Source: Simkania negevensis
GTDB lineage: Bacteria; Chlamydiota; Chlamydiia; Chlamydiales; Simkaniaceae
NCBI GenBank assembly: GCA_016191565.1
Contig: JACPWA010000093.1
Span: 1 to 14,362 of the forward strand
DNA length: 14,362 bases
Reading direction: 5' to 3'
Shown piece after piece: positions 7,422 through 14,362 of this stretch. The notes under the pieces were generated by a model, which did not search any database, was not told where the DNA came from, and saw nothing but the letters and a program-made list of their open reading frames with translations. How positions within the stretch are numbered: position 1 is the first letter of the stretch; every line of letters begins with the position of its first letter. Made by a program: the position numbers and the translations under genes.

Positions 7422-7838
7422 ATGGAGATTATCCCCATCGATATTGTAAAAATTGACCATACACCTATAGCCACCCTTTTTTTGCTTGGAACAAAAGAAA
7501 AACAATTTGCTCTTTATGCCTCCCCCAATACAGGAGAAGCGATTAAAAAAGAAATGAACCCTGAGCATCCCTCCCGTCTTTATACACACAATCTCATTTC
7601 CTCCATCCTTAGTTGCTTAAACGCAAAAATCTCCAAGGTAATTTTATGGGATGTGAACGATACTGTGTATCAGGCCCGACTTTTTCTAGAACAACAAATA
7701 GAAGGGCACCGAACTATTATTGAAATCGATGCACGCCCTAGTGATTGTCTCACCTTGGCTATCCAAAACGATGCACCGATCTTTTGCCGCAAAGAACTAT
7801 TTGAAAAGGCTCTAAAAATCGACATAGAAGAAACTTGA
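7422..7838 (+). CDS. DUF151 / bifunctional nuclease-family protein
   Basis: A 138-residue protein of the DUF151 (bifunctional nuclease, BFN) family. Some plant and bacterial members are reported to have DNase and RNase activity, but the chlamydial role is unknown. The hallmark is the C-terminal DARPSDCLTLAIQND (103-117), where the family has a conserved ARPSDA-type helix. Residues 17-36 form the first beta strands, and a helix with EAIKKEM follows. An AAGGAG site at the end of rpiA, eight bases before the ATG, supports this start and translational linkage with rpiA. There is no signal peptide. Family assignment is by motif; function is inferred. Confidence 0.85.
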   Translation: MEIIPIDIVKIDHTPIATLFLLGTKEKQFALYASPNTGEAIKKEMNPEHPSRLYTHNLISSILSCLNAKISKVILWDVNDTVYQARLFLEQQIEGHRTIIEIDARPSDCLTLAIQNDAPIFCRKELFEKALKIDIEET

Positions 7839-7865
7839 AAATAGTGCCACCTAATTTAAACCAAA

Positions 7866-7917
7866 ACATTAGATTTCTTTCGAAACGCGCTTTGTTTGGA
7901 AAAATGGCGCGTTTTAT
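7866..7917. repeat. Partial copy of the inner repeat of element A
   Basis: Positions 7871-7917 match 2441-2487 at 43 of 47 bases, sharing TTCTTTCGAAAC and GCTTTGTTTGGAAAAATGGC. Here the two mismatched positions restore AACGCGC...GCGCGTT as a small hairpin. No inverted partner follows, so this is a half-copy, cut by the palindrome starting at 7915. It lies about 30 bases past the stop codon of the DUF151 gene. Confidence 0.75.
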
Positions 7918-8079
7918 ACTAAATGTAAAAAATAAAATGACTAAATTGGATCGCCTAACATATCATCTTCGAGAGATCTTTTCTCGCTAATGTTTAAAAA
8001 CATAAGCTTCGAAAAGATCGCTCAAATCTGTCACATTATTCGAACCAATTTAGTCATTTTATTTCTTACATTTAGTATA
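7915..8079. repeat. Long imperfect palindrome D between convergent genes
   Basis: The arms begin TATACTAAATGTAA and end with the inverse. The outer ~39 bp of each arm (7915-7953 and about 8041-8079) are nearly identical when inverted, with AATAAAATGACTAAATTGG on the left. The inner section pairs less well but continues to a loop near 8000. It lies between the convergent DUF151 and ATPase genes, so a transcript from either side would fold it. Confidence 0.85.
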
Positions 8080-8114
8080 GCATGAGGAGAGGAGTTTTTA
8101 AAATGAAATTTCTT

Positions 8115-8238
8115 ACTCACCTTGCCAAAAAAAGGAGAGGTAAAGGAATAGAAAGTTTTGAAAAGGAGCACTAGAACTTTTAATCGTGTTAGATACTCCT
8201 TCTTCTGCTCTTCCTTTGTGCGTAAGGTGAACTCATAA
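8115..8238. repeat. Short copy of element A at the ATPase stop codon
   Basis: The left end ACTCACCTTGCC and right end GTAAGGTGAAC are inverted repeats. Both ends align with those of the composite element at 2221-2717: the last ~39 bases (8200-8238) match 2684-2720 closely, including TTCTTCTGCTCTT. The ~124-bp copy lacks the inner section. As in the other copy, its right end coincides with the stop codon of a minus-strand gene. Confidence 0.8.
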
Positions 8239-9657
8239 ATCGGCGATATCAATAATACGGTAAAAATAGCGGCTGCTTAAGAGAGCATCTGAGAGTGGGC
8301 CTAGATGGAGGAGAACAGGACAAACACCAAAACCTTTGGGAAGGGAAAGAGAAGCTATTTTAGTTTTCATAGCGTCGATTACCTCAAGACCCAGCTCACG
8401 CCGGCGCATTTTAACTTCACAAACAAACAGGGTATTGGAATATGTTTGGATCAGATAGTCAATTTGGCATCCTTTTTTTCGGCCTAAGGCTTTTTGAAAA
8501 TAAGGGTTGTCTATGGCAATATCCTGAGCATGAATCCCAAGTGCATGGTAAATAAGAGGTCTATTTTTCAATAGAAGGTTTTCCATTTGAAAGCCAAGCA
8601 TTGGCTCCCATCCAGGCAAGCTAGACAGGGGGACTTCCAGAAATGATCCCTGCTCGATTTTTGCCAGGTTAGGTTCGATATAATGGATATAAAAGCGAAG
8701 ATAGTTGTCAGAGAGGCGATACAAAGTCGATTTTCCAAACTTGCCTGTTTTTAAAGACCAATCAGGGTGTTTACTAATAAATCCACAGATCTCAAGAGCA
8801 TTAAGATGCTGGCTCAATGTACCACTCGGAGAATAAGCCATTGCCTTTTGAAGAGCTGCCCGCGTCTTCATCCCTTGACTTAACACCTTAATAATTTTTT
8901 TATAAATCTCTCCTCTTGAGCTGAAGAGATCATTAAAAATCCGATCAAATTCATGGACTAAAAGGGCATTTTTCTCAAAACAGAGCCGTTTGATATTTTC
9001 TTCTGCACTTTGAGCGGTCTGTATTTGCTCTAGATACCAGGGCACCCCACCAGTTACGCTAAGAATCTTAAAGAAATCAAGGTCAGATCCCTTAAAGTTT
9101 TGAAGATTTAATAGATCTCTGCACTCTGCGATGGGCAATTCTGTGAGTTCCAGATAAAGGGAGATCCTCCCAAAAAAAGCGGTACTGTTAATGATATTTT
9201 TATCGATCCAAGTCGAAATAGAACCACATAAAACAAGTATGATAGAGGGATAGTTTTGCAAAACAAGGTCCCACCAAACTTTCAATTTAGAGATAAAAGT
9301 AGGATCTTTTGAGCTCATCCACGAGATCTCATCAAAAAGGATTACGGTGGGTTTTTTAGTAAGATACTTTGAAAGATAAGCAAAGGCATCACTCCAATCG
9401 GTAAAAGTTAAGGAAGGGAGATGAAGTAGCATAGTCAATTGGCGGGCAAAAGCATTGCGCTGATCCTGGGCAGTCATCCCTTTTACGGGAGCTAGCCCGC
9501 TGAAAGACAGAAACTCTTTACCTTTACCAAACTCTTCAGCAAGACGACTTTTCCCTATTCGACGGCGTCCTTTAATCACTACCAAGCAGGATCGACCTGA
9601 TTTAGATAGGTCTTCTAATCTTCGTAGCTCATTATCTCTTCCCACAAATGGTTTCAT
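8233..9657 (-). CDS. Archaeal-type ATPase with DUF234 / PD-(D/E)XK-like C-terminal domain
   Basis: A STAND-like P-loop ATPase of the 'ATPase domain predominantly from Archaea' family, joined to a DUF234 region. Walker A is GRRRIGKS (30-37) and Walker B is PTVILFDEIS (103-112); a sensor-like LVLCGSIS follows. The middle (about 265-320) looks like a winged helix (MKTRAALQKAMAYSPSGTLS). The tail has a PD-(D/E)XK-like pattern, D400 (QIDYLI), E414 and K416 (CEVK), so nuclease activity is possible. The substrate is unknown, although such families are abundant in amoeba-associated chlamydiae. At 474 residues it looks full length. A promoter at 9666-9694 places the transcription start at or next to the ATG, with no ribosome binding site, so the mRNA should be leaderless. 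Confidence 0.88.
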   Translation of the reverse strand: MKPFVGRDNELRRLEDLSKSGRSCLVVIKGRRRIGKSRLAEEFGKGKEFLSFSGLAPVKGMTAQDQRNAFARQLTMLLHLPSLTFTDWSDAFAYLSKYLTKKPTVILFDEISWMSSKDPTFISKLKVWWDLVLQNYPSIILVLCGSISTWIDKNIINSTAFFGRISLYLELTELPIAECRDLLNLQNFKGSDLDFFKILSVTGGVPWYLEQIQTAQSAEENIKRLCFEKNALLVHEFDRIFNDLFSSRGEIYKKIIKVLSQGMKTRAALQKAMAYSPSGTLSQHLNALEICGFISKHPDWSLKTGKFGKSTLYRLSDNYLRFYIHYIEPNLAKIEQGSFLEVPLSSLPGWEPMLGFQMENLLLKNRPLIYHALGIHAQDIAIDNPYFQKALGRKKGCQIDYLIQTYSNTLFVCEVKMRRRELGLEVIDAMKTKIASLSLPKGFGVCPVLLHLGPLSDALLSSRYFYRIIDIADL

Positions 9658-9665
9658 ATGTAACG

Positions 9666-9694
9666 ATATTAAATGCGCAAGATGTTTATGTCAA
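9666..9694 (-). promoter_or_regulatory. Promoter of the ATPase gene, predicting a leaderless mRNA
   Basis: On the minus strand a perfect TTGACA (9694-9689) is followed by exactly 17 bases and TAATAT (9671-9666). The start codon at 9657 is eight bases past the -10, so transcription would begin about two bases before the ATG. No Shine-Dalgarno sequence can fit. An 11-bp inverted repeat lies just upstream of the -35. Confidence 0.65.
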
Positions 9695-9700
9695 CTTATC

Positions 9701-9734
9701 ATGCTCAAAACTAGCATTTGTATGTTTTGAGCAT
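9701..9734. terminator. Perfect 11-bp hairpin between menD and the ATPase promoter
   Basis: ATGCTCAAAAC (9701-9711) and GTTTTGAGCAT (9724-9734) are exact inverted copies around a 12-base loop. It follows the menD stop by 37 bases and could end that operon, although no clear T-run follows. It also ends six bases upstream of the ATPase -35 box, so it could instead be a repressor or activator site. Confidence 0.55.
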
Positions 9735-9770
9735 AATCAAATCTCAAGTTGTTCATTTTAAGCTATTTAG

Positions 9771-11298
9771 TCAAAGAGCAGAATAGGCTGTGCTTGTACT
9801 TTGATGAATTTCCTTAAGGTAAGAAAAAATTTCATCATGAAGAGCATAGGTCTTTTCTGCACAAGTGAGAACCTCAATAAGAGAATGCTGTTTCTCCCCC
9901 TTTTCTAAGGCCTTTGGAAGCTCTTCGAGATTGGTGAGATGGATATATTCAAGACCGAACAGGGGTGCTACGTGGCAGAGCTCCAAGTGATGGGGTGTTT
10001 GAAAAAATTTTTCAAAAGAATCCTGTTTTTTCAGTTCAGAAAAAGCAGAAAAAATCCCTCCGCCCCCATTGTTAAACACGATGAAACAGATGGGATGTTC
10101 AAGTGAGGAAAGCTGTGAGAGAGAATTGAGATCATGCAGGAAAGCAAGGTCTCCTAGAATAGAAAGAAACGGTTTTTTAAGTGCCTTGGCAAGACCAATA
10201 GAGGTGGCGATATTGCCATCAATACCAGAGACGCCCCGGTTTGCATATACAGTTCCTATCTTTTTCTTGGGAGAGAAGAAAAGATCTGCTTCCCGAATCG
10301 TCATGCTAATAGCGAGAAAGAGGGGCGTGTTTTCCTTAAGAAGGGAGGAGAGGTGATGGAAAATATGCGCTTCGCTCAGCATCTTATTTTTTTCAAAAAA
10401 AGAAAAAAGTCCTTCTTCTGTACTTTCTCCTAACTCTTGCCATAGGGTAAGCCAGTTGGAAAAGGGCTTCTTTAAAAGATGAGTGGAGAGCTTATCACAA
10501 AAATCGAGGGGATCGCTCACTACTCGATGAGTGATTGCGCGATTTGGGTCAGCTGGCGTAAGGTCAGCAGAAACCTGCATATAGAGCTTTGGCTTTTTGA
10601 ATTCGATCCAGGAGAGAAATTTCTTCGAAGCATAACAATCGCCGAATTGCAATACTGCATCAAGGGAAAAATCCTCATTAAACCCATTGGAATTCAGAAT
10701 CAAATCGTAATAAGGGATCAGCCCATTTCCAAAGCCAAAAGAGCGAAGGGGAGAGGGCAAAGTAGGAAAAATAGGCCATCCTAGAAGCTTGGAAAGAGTG
10801 TAGAGCGATTCATAATTAGAAAAAGTCGGCAGATAAGAAACAAGAATCACCCCCTTTTTTTGTTCTGAAAGCTCCTCAGAGAGGAGCTGGATCTGTTTTA
10901 GGGAAAGAGTTTTTTTTCCTGAAATAAAGAGAGTTTCTGCGCAGTGGGAAGGGGAAGGATGGGTAGCCTCGTGAGGAAAAAAAGGTTCGCGGAGCATGCA
11001 GTTAATATGGACTGGCCCCATCGGCGGAGACATTGCATGAGAAATCGCACTAGCAATCGTTGTTCCAAGATAAGAAGGGGGAAGCTCAGCAGAAGGAGGG
11101 GGAAGATCGATTTGGTAGCGGACAAATCTCATCGTAATGGACAAAGGTGTTTGCTAAGGGATGCTCTGCTGCTGCAATAGTGAGAGGAGCTGTGCGCGAT
11201 CCAGGAGAGATACAAAAAGTGCGCACTCCCTGGTGGATCAGTTCTTTGATCAGTTTTTTAGCGAAGTAGGCGTTTAGATCAGCAGTTTTCTTGCTCAT
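9771..11298 (-). pseudogene. menD: menD pseudogene (SEPHCHC synthase) with internal deletion and frameshift
   Basis: MenD is the ThDP-dependent enzyme that joins isochorismate and 2-oxoglutarate in menaquinone synthesis. The 5' part (11298 to about 11128) encodes a normal N-terminus with CISPGSRTAPLTIAAAEHP and HYDE, whose Glu is the ThDP-activating residue. The reading frame then shifts. From about 11126 another frame continues with FVRYQIDLPPPSAELPPSYL and runs intact to 9771, including the ThDP site ANRGVSGIDGN, ILGDLAFLHDLNSL and FNNGGGGIF. Compared with E. coli MenD, roughly 70 residues (the TSGTAVAN to TADRPPEL to GANQ region) are missing at the join, and the frame changes there. The gene cannot make normal MenD. 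It overlaps menF by 20 bases at its start, as expected for an operon. Confidence 0.88.
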
Positions 11299-12589
11299 GA
11301 TTATTCCAAAGATAGTTTGCCATTTTTCCTTCTAGTTCTTCCCATTCACCTTCTGGAGTGGATCCTTTTACAATCCCTACACCAGTAAACGAGGTAAGAG
11401 AATTATTTTCAATGAGCGCTGAGCGGATACCCACTATAAAGTGTGCATTTTTTTTTGAGATCCATCCGATGGGCGCTCCATACCATCCCCGATCAAAAGG
11501 TTCCGATCTGTCAATTTCTTCCAAAGCTTCTTTTTGCGGCATGCCTCCTAGAGCTGGGGTAGGATGTAGAGTGGCAATCAGATCAGTGTCAGAAATCGTT
11601 TCTTTTAGTGTTCCTTCAAAAGATTGAAAGAGATGTTGCAAGCTTTTAGTTTCTAAAAGTTTTGGAAAAGGGGAAGAAATCACTTCTTTACAGAGAAAGA
11701 AAAGTTTTTCTTCCATCCATTTTCTCACTATCTCAAATTCACCGAAGCTCTTCTGATCTTTTAGAAGAAAGGTAGGATCTCTCTCCCCTACCTTAGTTCC
11801 TGCCAAGGCCATTGTTGTTATTTTTCTTTCCTCCCGTTTATAAAGCTGTTCTGGAGTAAGACCCAAAAAGCATTTTCCTTTACTTGGCTTGAAAGTAAAA
11901 AGAGTCTCCTGTACTTTTCTCCTTTGAAGATGGCTTAGTATGGAATAGATGGAGAGATTTTTTTCGAATAGGAGCTTTGTTTTTCTTGCAAATACTATTT
12001 TTTGAAGCTCGCCCCTTTCGATCTTTTGCAAACCTTTTTCAACCTGCCTCTTCCACTGAGAAAATGAAGGATGGTCATTTCTTGCTTTTATAAGTGGGAG
12101 ATGCAAAGGCAAGGCAAACTCCTTTTCTGAAAAAGTGAGCCGCTCTACCCAGCTCGTTTCTTCTAAAGATGAGGTCCGATTGAATGTAAGCAGTGTCTGC
12201 CCTGCTTTTTCTTCTATTTCTATTTTAGGAAGAAAAAAATAGGAGGAAGGAAATCCTTCCCATCCTCCTTTTTCCCTTGGAGCAAAGTCTTTTCCTCCAA
12301 AAAAACGGGGAAAGATTTCATCTCCTTCCGAAAACTGAGGGATCTCTTCCTCGTAGTAAGCAACTCCAATCGCAGCTATTTTTTTTTGACCTGAGAGATC
12401 TTCCCAATAGAATTTAGGAAAAAAAAGTTGAGTCTCCAGCCAATGTAAAAGGTCAAGAGAAGCGATGGGAATCTGGAATTGCATAAGAGGGAGCTTTTTT
12501 TCGTTTAGAAAAAAATGCTTGGGATGAAAAGGAGAGGAGAGGAGTTCTTTTAAAAGAAAATGTGGTGAGATTTCTTTTAAACAAGACAA
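11279..12589 (-). CDS. menF: Isochorismate synthase MenF
   Basis: Converts chorismate to isochorismate, the first committed step of classical menaquinone synthesis. At 436 residues it is close to E. coli MenF. The chorismate-binding domain is complete: LQKIVFAR (195-202) with the catalytic lysine K197, ALAGTKVGERDP (261-272), HPTPALGGMPQKEAL (342-356), FDRGWYGAPIGW (365-376) and the Mg-binding EWEELEGKM (415-423). The start ATG at 12589 overlaps the end of ubiE by 13 bases, and its stop overlaps the menD start by 20 bases, so it is the middle gene of a ubiE-menF-menD operon. It is the only one of the three with an intact frame here. A salicylate-forming synthase is less likely, given the menD neighbour. 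Confidence 0.95.
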   Translation of the reverse strand: MSCLKEISPHFLLKELLSSPFHPKHFFLNEKKLPLMQFQIPIASLDLLHWLETQLFFPKFYWEDLSGQKKIAAIGVAYYEEEIPQFSEGDEIFPRFFGGKDFAPREKGGWEGFPSSYFFLPKIEIEEKAGQTLLTFNRTSSLEETSWVERLTFSEKEFALPLHLPLIKARNDHPSFSQWKRQVEKGLQKIERGELQKIVFARKTKLLFEKNLSIYSILSHLQRRKVQETLFTFKPSKGKCFLGLTPEQLYKREERKITTMALAGTKVGERDPTFLLKDQKSFGEFEIVRKWMEEKLFFLCKEVISSPFPKLLETKSLQHLFQSFEGTLKETISDTDLIATLHPTPALGGMPQKEALEEIDRSEPFDRGWYGAPIGWISKKNAHFIVGIRSALIENNSLTSFTGVGIVKGSTPEGEWEELEGKMANYLWNNHEQENC

Positions 12590-13146
12590 GATTTTTCTCC
12601 AACATAAAGGGTGGCAATCCCAAAAGTAAGAGGTATAGCTTTTACATTCATAAACTTTTGCTGCTCAAGTAAAGAGCAGAACGCTTTTCCGTAGGGAAAA
12701 GACTCAATCGTTCGGTTTAAATAAAGGTAGGCTTTTTTCCTTCTTGAAATGATCCCGCCAATAGTTGGAAGAATATAACGGAGATAAAAGAGGTGAAGTC
12801 TTTTCAGAAAAGAATGTTTAGGAAGAGAAAACTCAAGGACTAAAAGTCGTCCGCCAGGTGCCAGTACTCGATAACTTTCCTTGAGGCAAGCTTCTACGTT
12901 GCTAACGTTTCTGATGCCAAACGAGATGGTAACGCAGTCAACCGCTTCATTTTTTAAGGAGATATCAGTTGCATCTCCTTTCATTAAGGTCATCCGATGT
13001 GCATAGGGTTTATCGATTAGTTTCTTTTGACCGCGGAAAAGCATTTCTTCAGAAAGATCGAGCCCTAAAGCAACTCCCACCTTTTCTTCTTTTTTGATGA
13101 GGGTGAAAAGTTGGTCTCCTGTCCCTGTGGCACAAGACAGCGTAAA
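12577..13146 (-). pseudogene. ubiE: 5'-truncated ubiE/menG, demethylmenaquinone methyltransferase
   Basis: SAM-dependent methyltransferase of the last menaquinone step. The remaining frame starts at the SAM-binding motif I, read as LSCATGTGDQLF at about 13140-13105. It continues with GLDLSEEML, FGIRNVSN, RVLAPGGRLLVLEFSLPKHS, TIGGIISRRKKAYLYLNRTIESFP and a normal C-terminus ending in FGIATLYVGEK. The ~50 upstream residues of a normal UbiE (the FDxIAxxYDxxN region) are absent. Sequence to the right encodes the C-terminus of a transposase in another frame. The first in-frame start codon, GTG at 13080, lies after motif I, so any product would lack it. The 3' end overlaps menF by 13 bases. I read this as destruction by an insertion sequence or later rearrangement. 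Confidence 0.82.
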
Positions 13147-14125
13147 ACAACTTTCGAAGCCCTCGTTTGCAAAATGAAAGAAGGTTTCTTTCTCCTTTTT
13201 TTGAAGGCTGGAGCATGCGCTCGTCTGGGATCATCCCTGCTAAAACGGCTCAATAGGTTGCTAGAGCCAAAAGGAGCATCAGCCTTTCTATGCGCGCGGC
13301 TTCTTTTAGATAGGTCTTAGTCATGCCAAATCCTCATTGTTTTGCTATCTGAAAAAAAGCTTCTATTCCCCACCTCTAGCAAAATCCCATAATCCAGAAC
13401 TCTTCCTATTGTTGGTTTGCCATCCATGGCTACGATCCAGGGTTCTTCATGCCCTTTCTCGTGCAGCAATCTTATGTTTGTCATCATACCACTTTTATTT
13501 AATAAGGCTCTTTCTACTTCTTTTCATCCATATTTTAAGAGCTCTTCTGTGGTTATTTCATCACCTTTGTGCTTCACAATTAAATTACCTTTTAACCGTA
13601 TGCGGTATTGCCATTCCTGCTTCTGGCAAAAACTAATCAACATGGCTACTTTGTAAAAATGATCAGCTGCTAGAAAAATGTTCACATTTTCAGGAACCAT
13701 TGTAGCGACAGATTCTAATCATTCTTTCTGCTTTGCAAATCCTATGTCTCCTTTAGCTTTCCAAGCTAAGGCAGTCGCCCTTTCGCCTACGCGTATCGAT
13801 ACCATTAAGCATTCACAACCCTCTCCTACTTTACTTTGGTCTAGCACCCAAGCATTTCAGGAGCAAATCCTCTCATCACACGTATAGGCTCAATTTTTGG
13901 ATTTCCTAGTCATCTATATAATATAGCGATATTTCTCTTCATTGTGCTTTTCACTTTCCTAGGTAATACATTGGCAAGCTCAGATGTATTTATACTTCAA
14001 CATGTAATCACTTAAGGCCGCTAAATTTGCTCATCCTATTTCGTTGTGGTTTATTCAAACCGGTCTTGTAGGTCTTCTTCTATCACAGCGGTAAGATGCC
14101 TAGTCCTGCCCTATTCGCTTTTCAT
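13140..14125 (-). pseudogene. Decayed IS4-type DDE transposase
   Basis: Translated fragments line up with an IS4-family transposase over about 325 codons, broken by stops and at least three frameshifts. In order they are LNKPQRNRMSKFSG; ELANVLPRKVKSTMKRN and LGNPKIEPIRVMRGF (N-terminal domain); LDQSKVGEGCECLMVSI with the first Asp (about 13845); NIFLAADHFYKVAM with the second Asp; WGIEAFF (about 13370) with the Glu; GFGMTKTYLKEAARIERLML; and the basic C-terminal KKGERNLLSFCKRGLRKLF (about 13150-13200). AGGAGG just before an ATG at 14125 may be the old start. The C-terminal coding end runs directly into the surviving part of ubiE. No intact terminal repeat could be fixed. It cannot make a functional enzyme. 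Confidence 0.8.
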
Positions 14126-14129
14126 AAGC

Positions 14130-14167
14130 CTCCTATGAATAAACTCTTTGGGCTGAACTTATAGGAG
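14130..14167. repeat. Short inverted repeat upstream of the transposase remnant
   Basis: CTCCTAT (14130-14136) and ATAGGAG (14161-14167) are exact inverted copies around 24 bases. The left arm contains the inverse of the AGGAGG site before the presumed transposase start. It may regulate the old transposase or mark part of the insertion sequence end. Apart from this, nothing is recognised in 14168-14222. Confidence 0.35.
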
Positions 14168-14222
14168 AAAAATTTCTCTTTAAAATTTATCAGATGGTAA
14201 GTTCGTTCCATTGATTGTCATA

Positions 14223-14362
14223 GTGCGCCACGAAGCGCATATTAACTAGTCGCTGAAAGAGCGATCAGGAAAGAGGTACCTGCCTCATCCTGTACCAAGT
14301 CTTGAAAACATGAAGGTAACAACATGGGTTAAGCGTAGACAGGGAATTTATAGGCCCTCAAA
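14223..14362 (+). ncRNA. Probable 5' end of a group II intron (runs off window)
   Basis: The stretch opens with GTGCG, the consensus first bases of bacterial group II introns. It continues with closely packed hairpins typical of domain I: GCGCC/GCGC near 14227, TCGCT-GAAAG-AGCGA (about 14250-14264), GGTAC/GTACC (about 14276-14297) and CATG/CATG around AAGGTAACAA (about 14310). There is no reading frame. The maturase/reverse transcriptase and the catalytic domain V would lie beyond the window, so the call depends on the 5' motif and structure alone. Confidence 0.55.

Noticed and set aside
13065..13260. A third frame to the right of ubiE reads SKVV shortly before motif I and might be a frameshifted ubiE N-terminus.
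   Set aside because: The same bases in another frame give a clear transposase C-terminus (IERLML, KKGERN), and the third frame lacks the expected FDxIA and YDxxN motifs.
13337..13887. Three plus-strand open frames of 69-99 codons at the right end.
   Set aside because: They are antisense to the transposase remnant, whose minus-strand translation matches a known family.
13200..13930. Readable transposase fragments are interrupted largely by TGA codons, raising the idea of TGA read as tryptophan.
   Set aside because: Neighbouring genes use TGA as a stop, and the remnant also has frameshifts and, near its start, TAA and TAG stops. Ordinary decay explains it.
1..14362. CRISPR array, tRNA or rRNA genes.
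   Set aside because: No regularly spaced direct repeats with unique spacers were seen, and no cloverleaf or rRNA-like sequence was recognised in the gaps. The repeats here are inverted, not direct arrays.

Overview
The gene content and gene order point to a member of the phylum Chlamydiae outside the genus Chlamydia (an 'environmental' chlamydia, order Parachlamydiales in the broad sense). Read on the minus strand, the order himD-like gene, large hypothetical protein, (ykuD), accA recalls the CT267-CT266-CT265 order of Chlamydia trachomatis. The DNA is AT-rich. The window also has a DUF234-type ATPase, a family common in amoeba-associated chlamydiae, and a MenF/MenD/UbiE menaquinone cluster, which pathogenic Chlamydia lacks. 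This assignment rests on memory of families and synteny, not on a search.

Layout. Positions 1-6483 are a minus-strand block: a small basic hypothetical gene and tyrS (overlapping); an IHF/HU-like gene and a CT266-like gene (overlapping); a membrane-anchored L,D-transpeptidase; and accA, which loses its last ~60 codons near the window edge. Positions 6723-7838 are a plus-strand pair, rpiA and a DUF151 bifunctional-nuclease-like gene. Positions 8233-9657 hold a minus-strand archaeal-type ATPase with a PD-(D/E)XK-like tail and a near-consensus promoter that predicts a leaderless mRNA. Positions 9771-13146 are a minus-strand ubiE-menF-menD operon in visible decay: menD has an out-of-frame internal deletion, ubiE has lost its 5' end at a decayed IS4-type transposase, and menF looks intact. 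The right edge (13140-14362) is mobile-element debris: the transposase pseudogene and what looks like the 5' end of a group II intron running off the window.

The most unusual property is the intergenic DNA. Nearly every gap contains a long imperfect palindrome (about 115-170 bp, or a ~500 bp composite), and most begin within 0-40 bp of a stop codon. At least two belong to one family found twice, two others share a core, and one appears inserted inside another. They look like several families of non-autonomous palindromic elements placed at gene 3' ends, where their transcripts would fold into very long hairpins.
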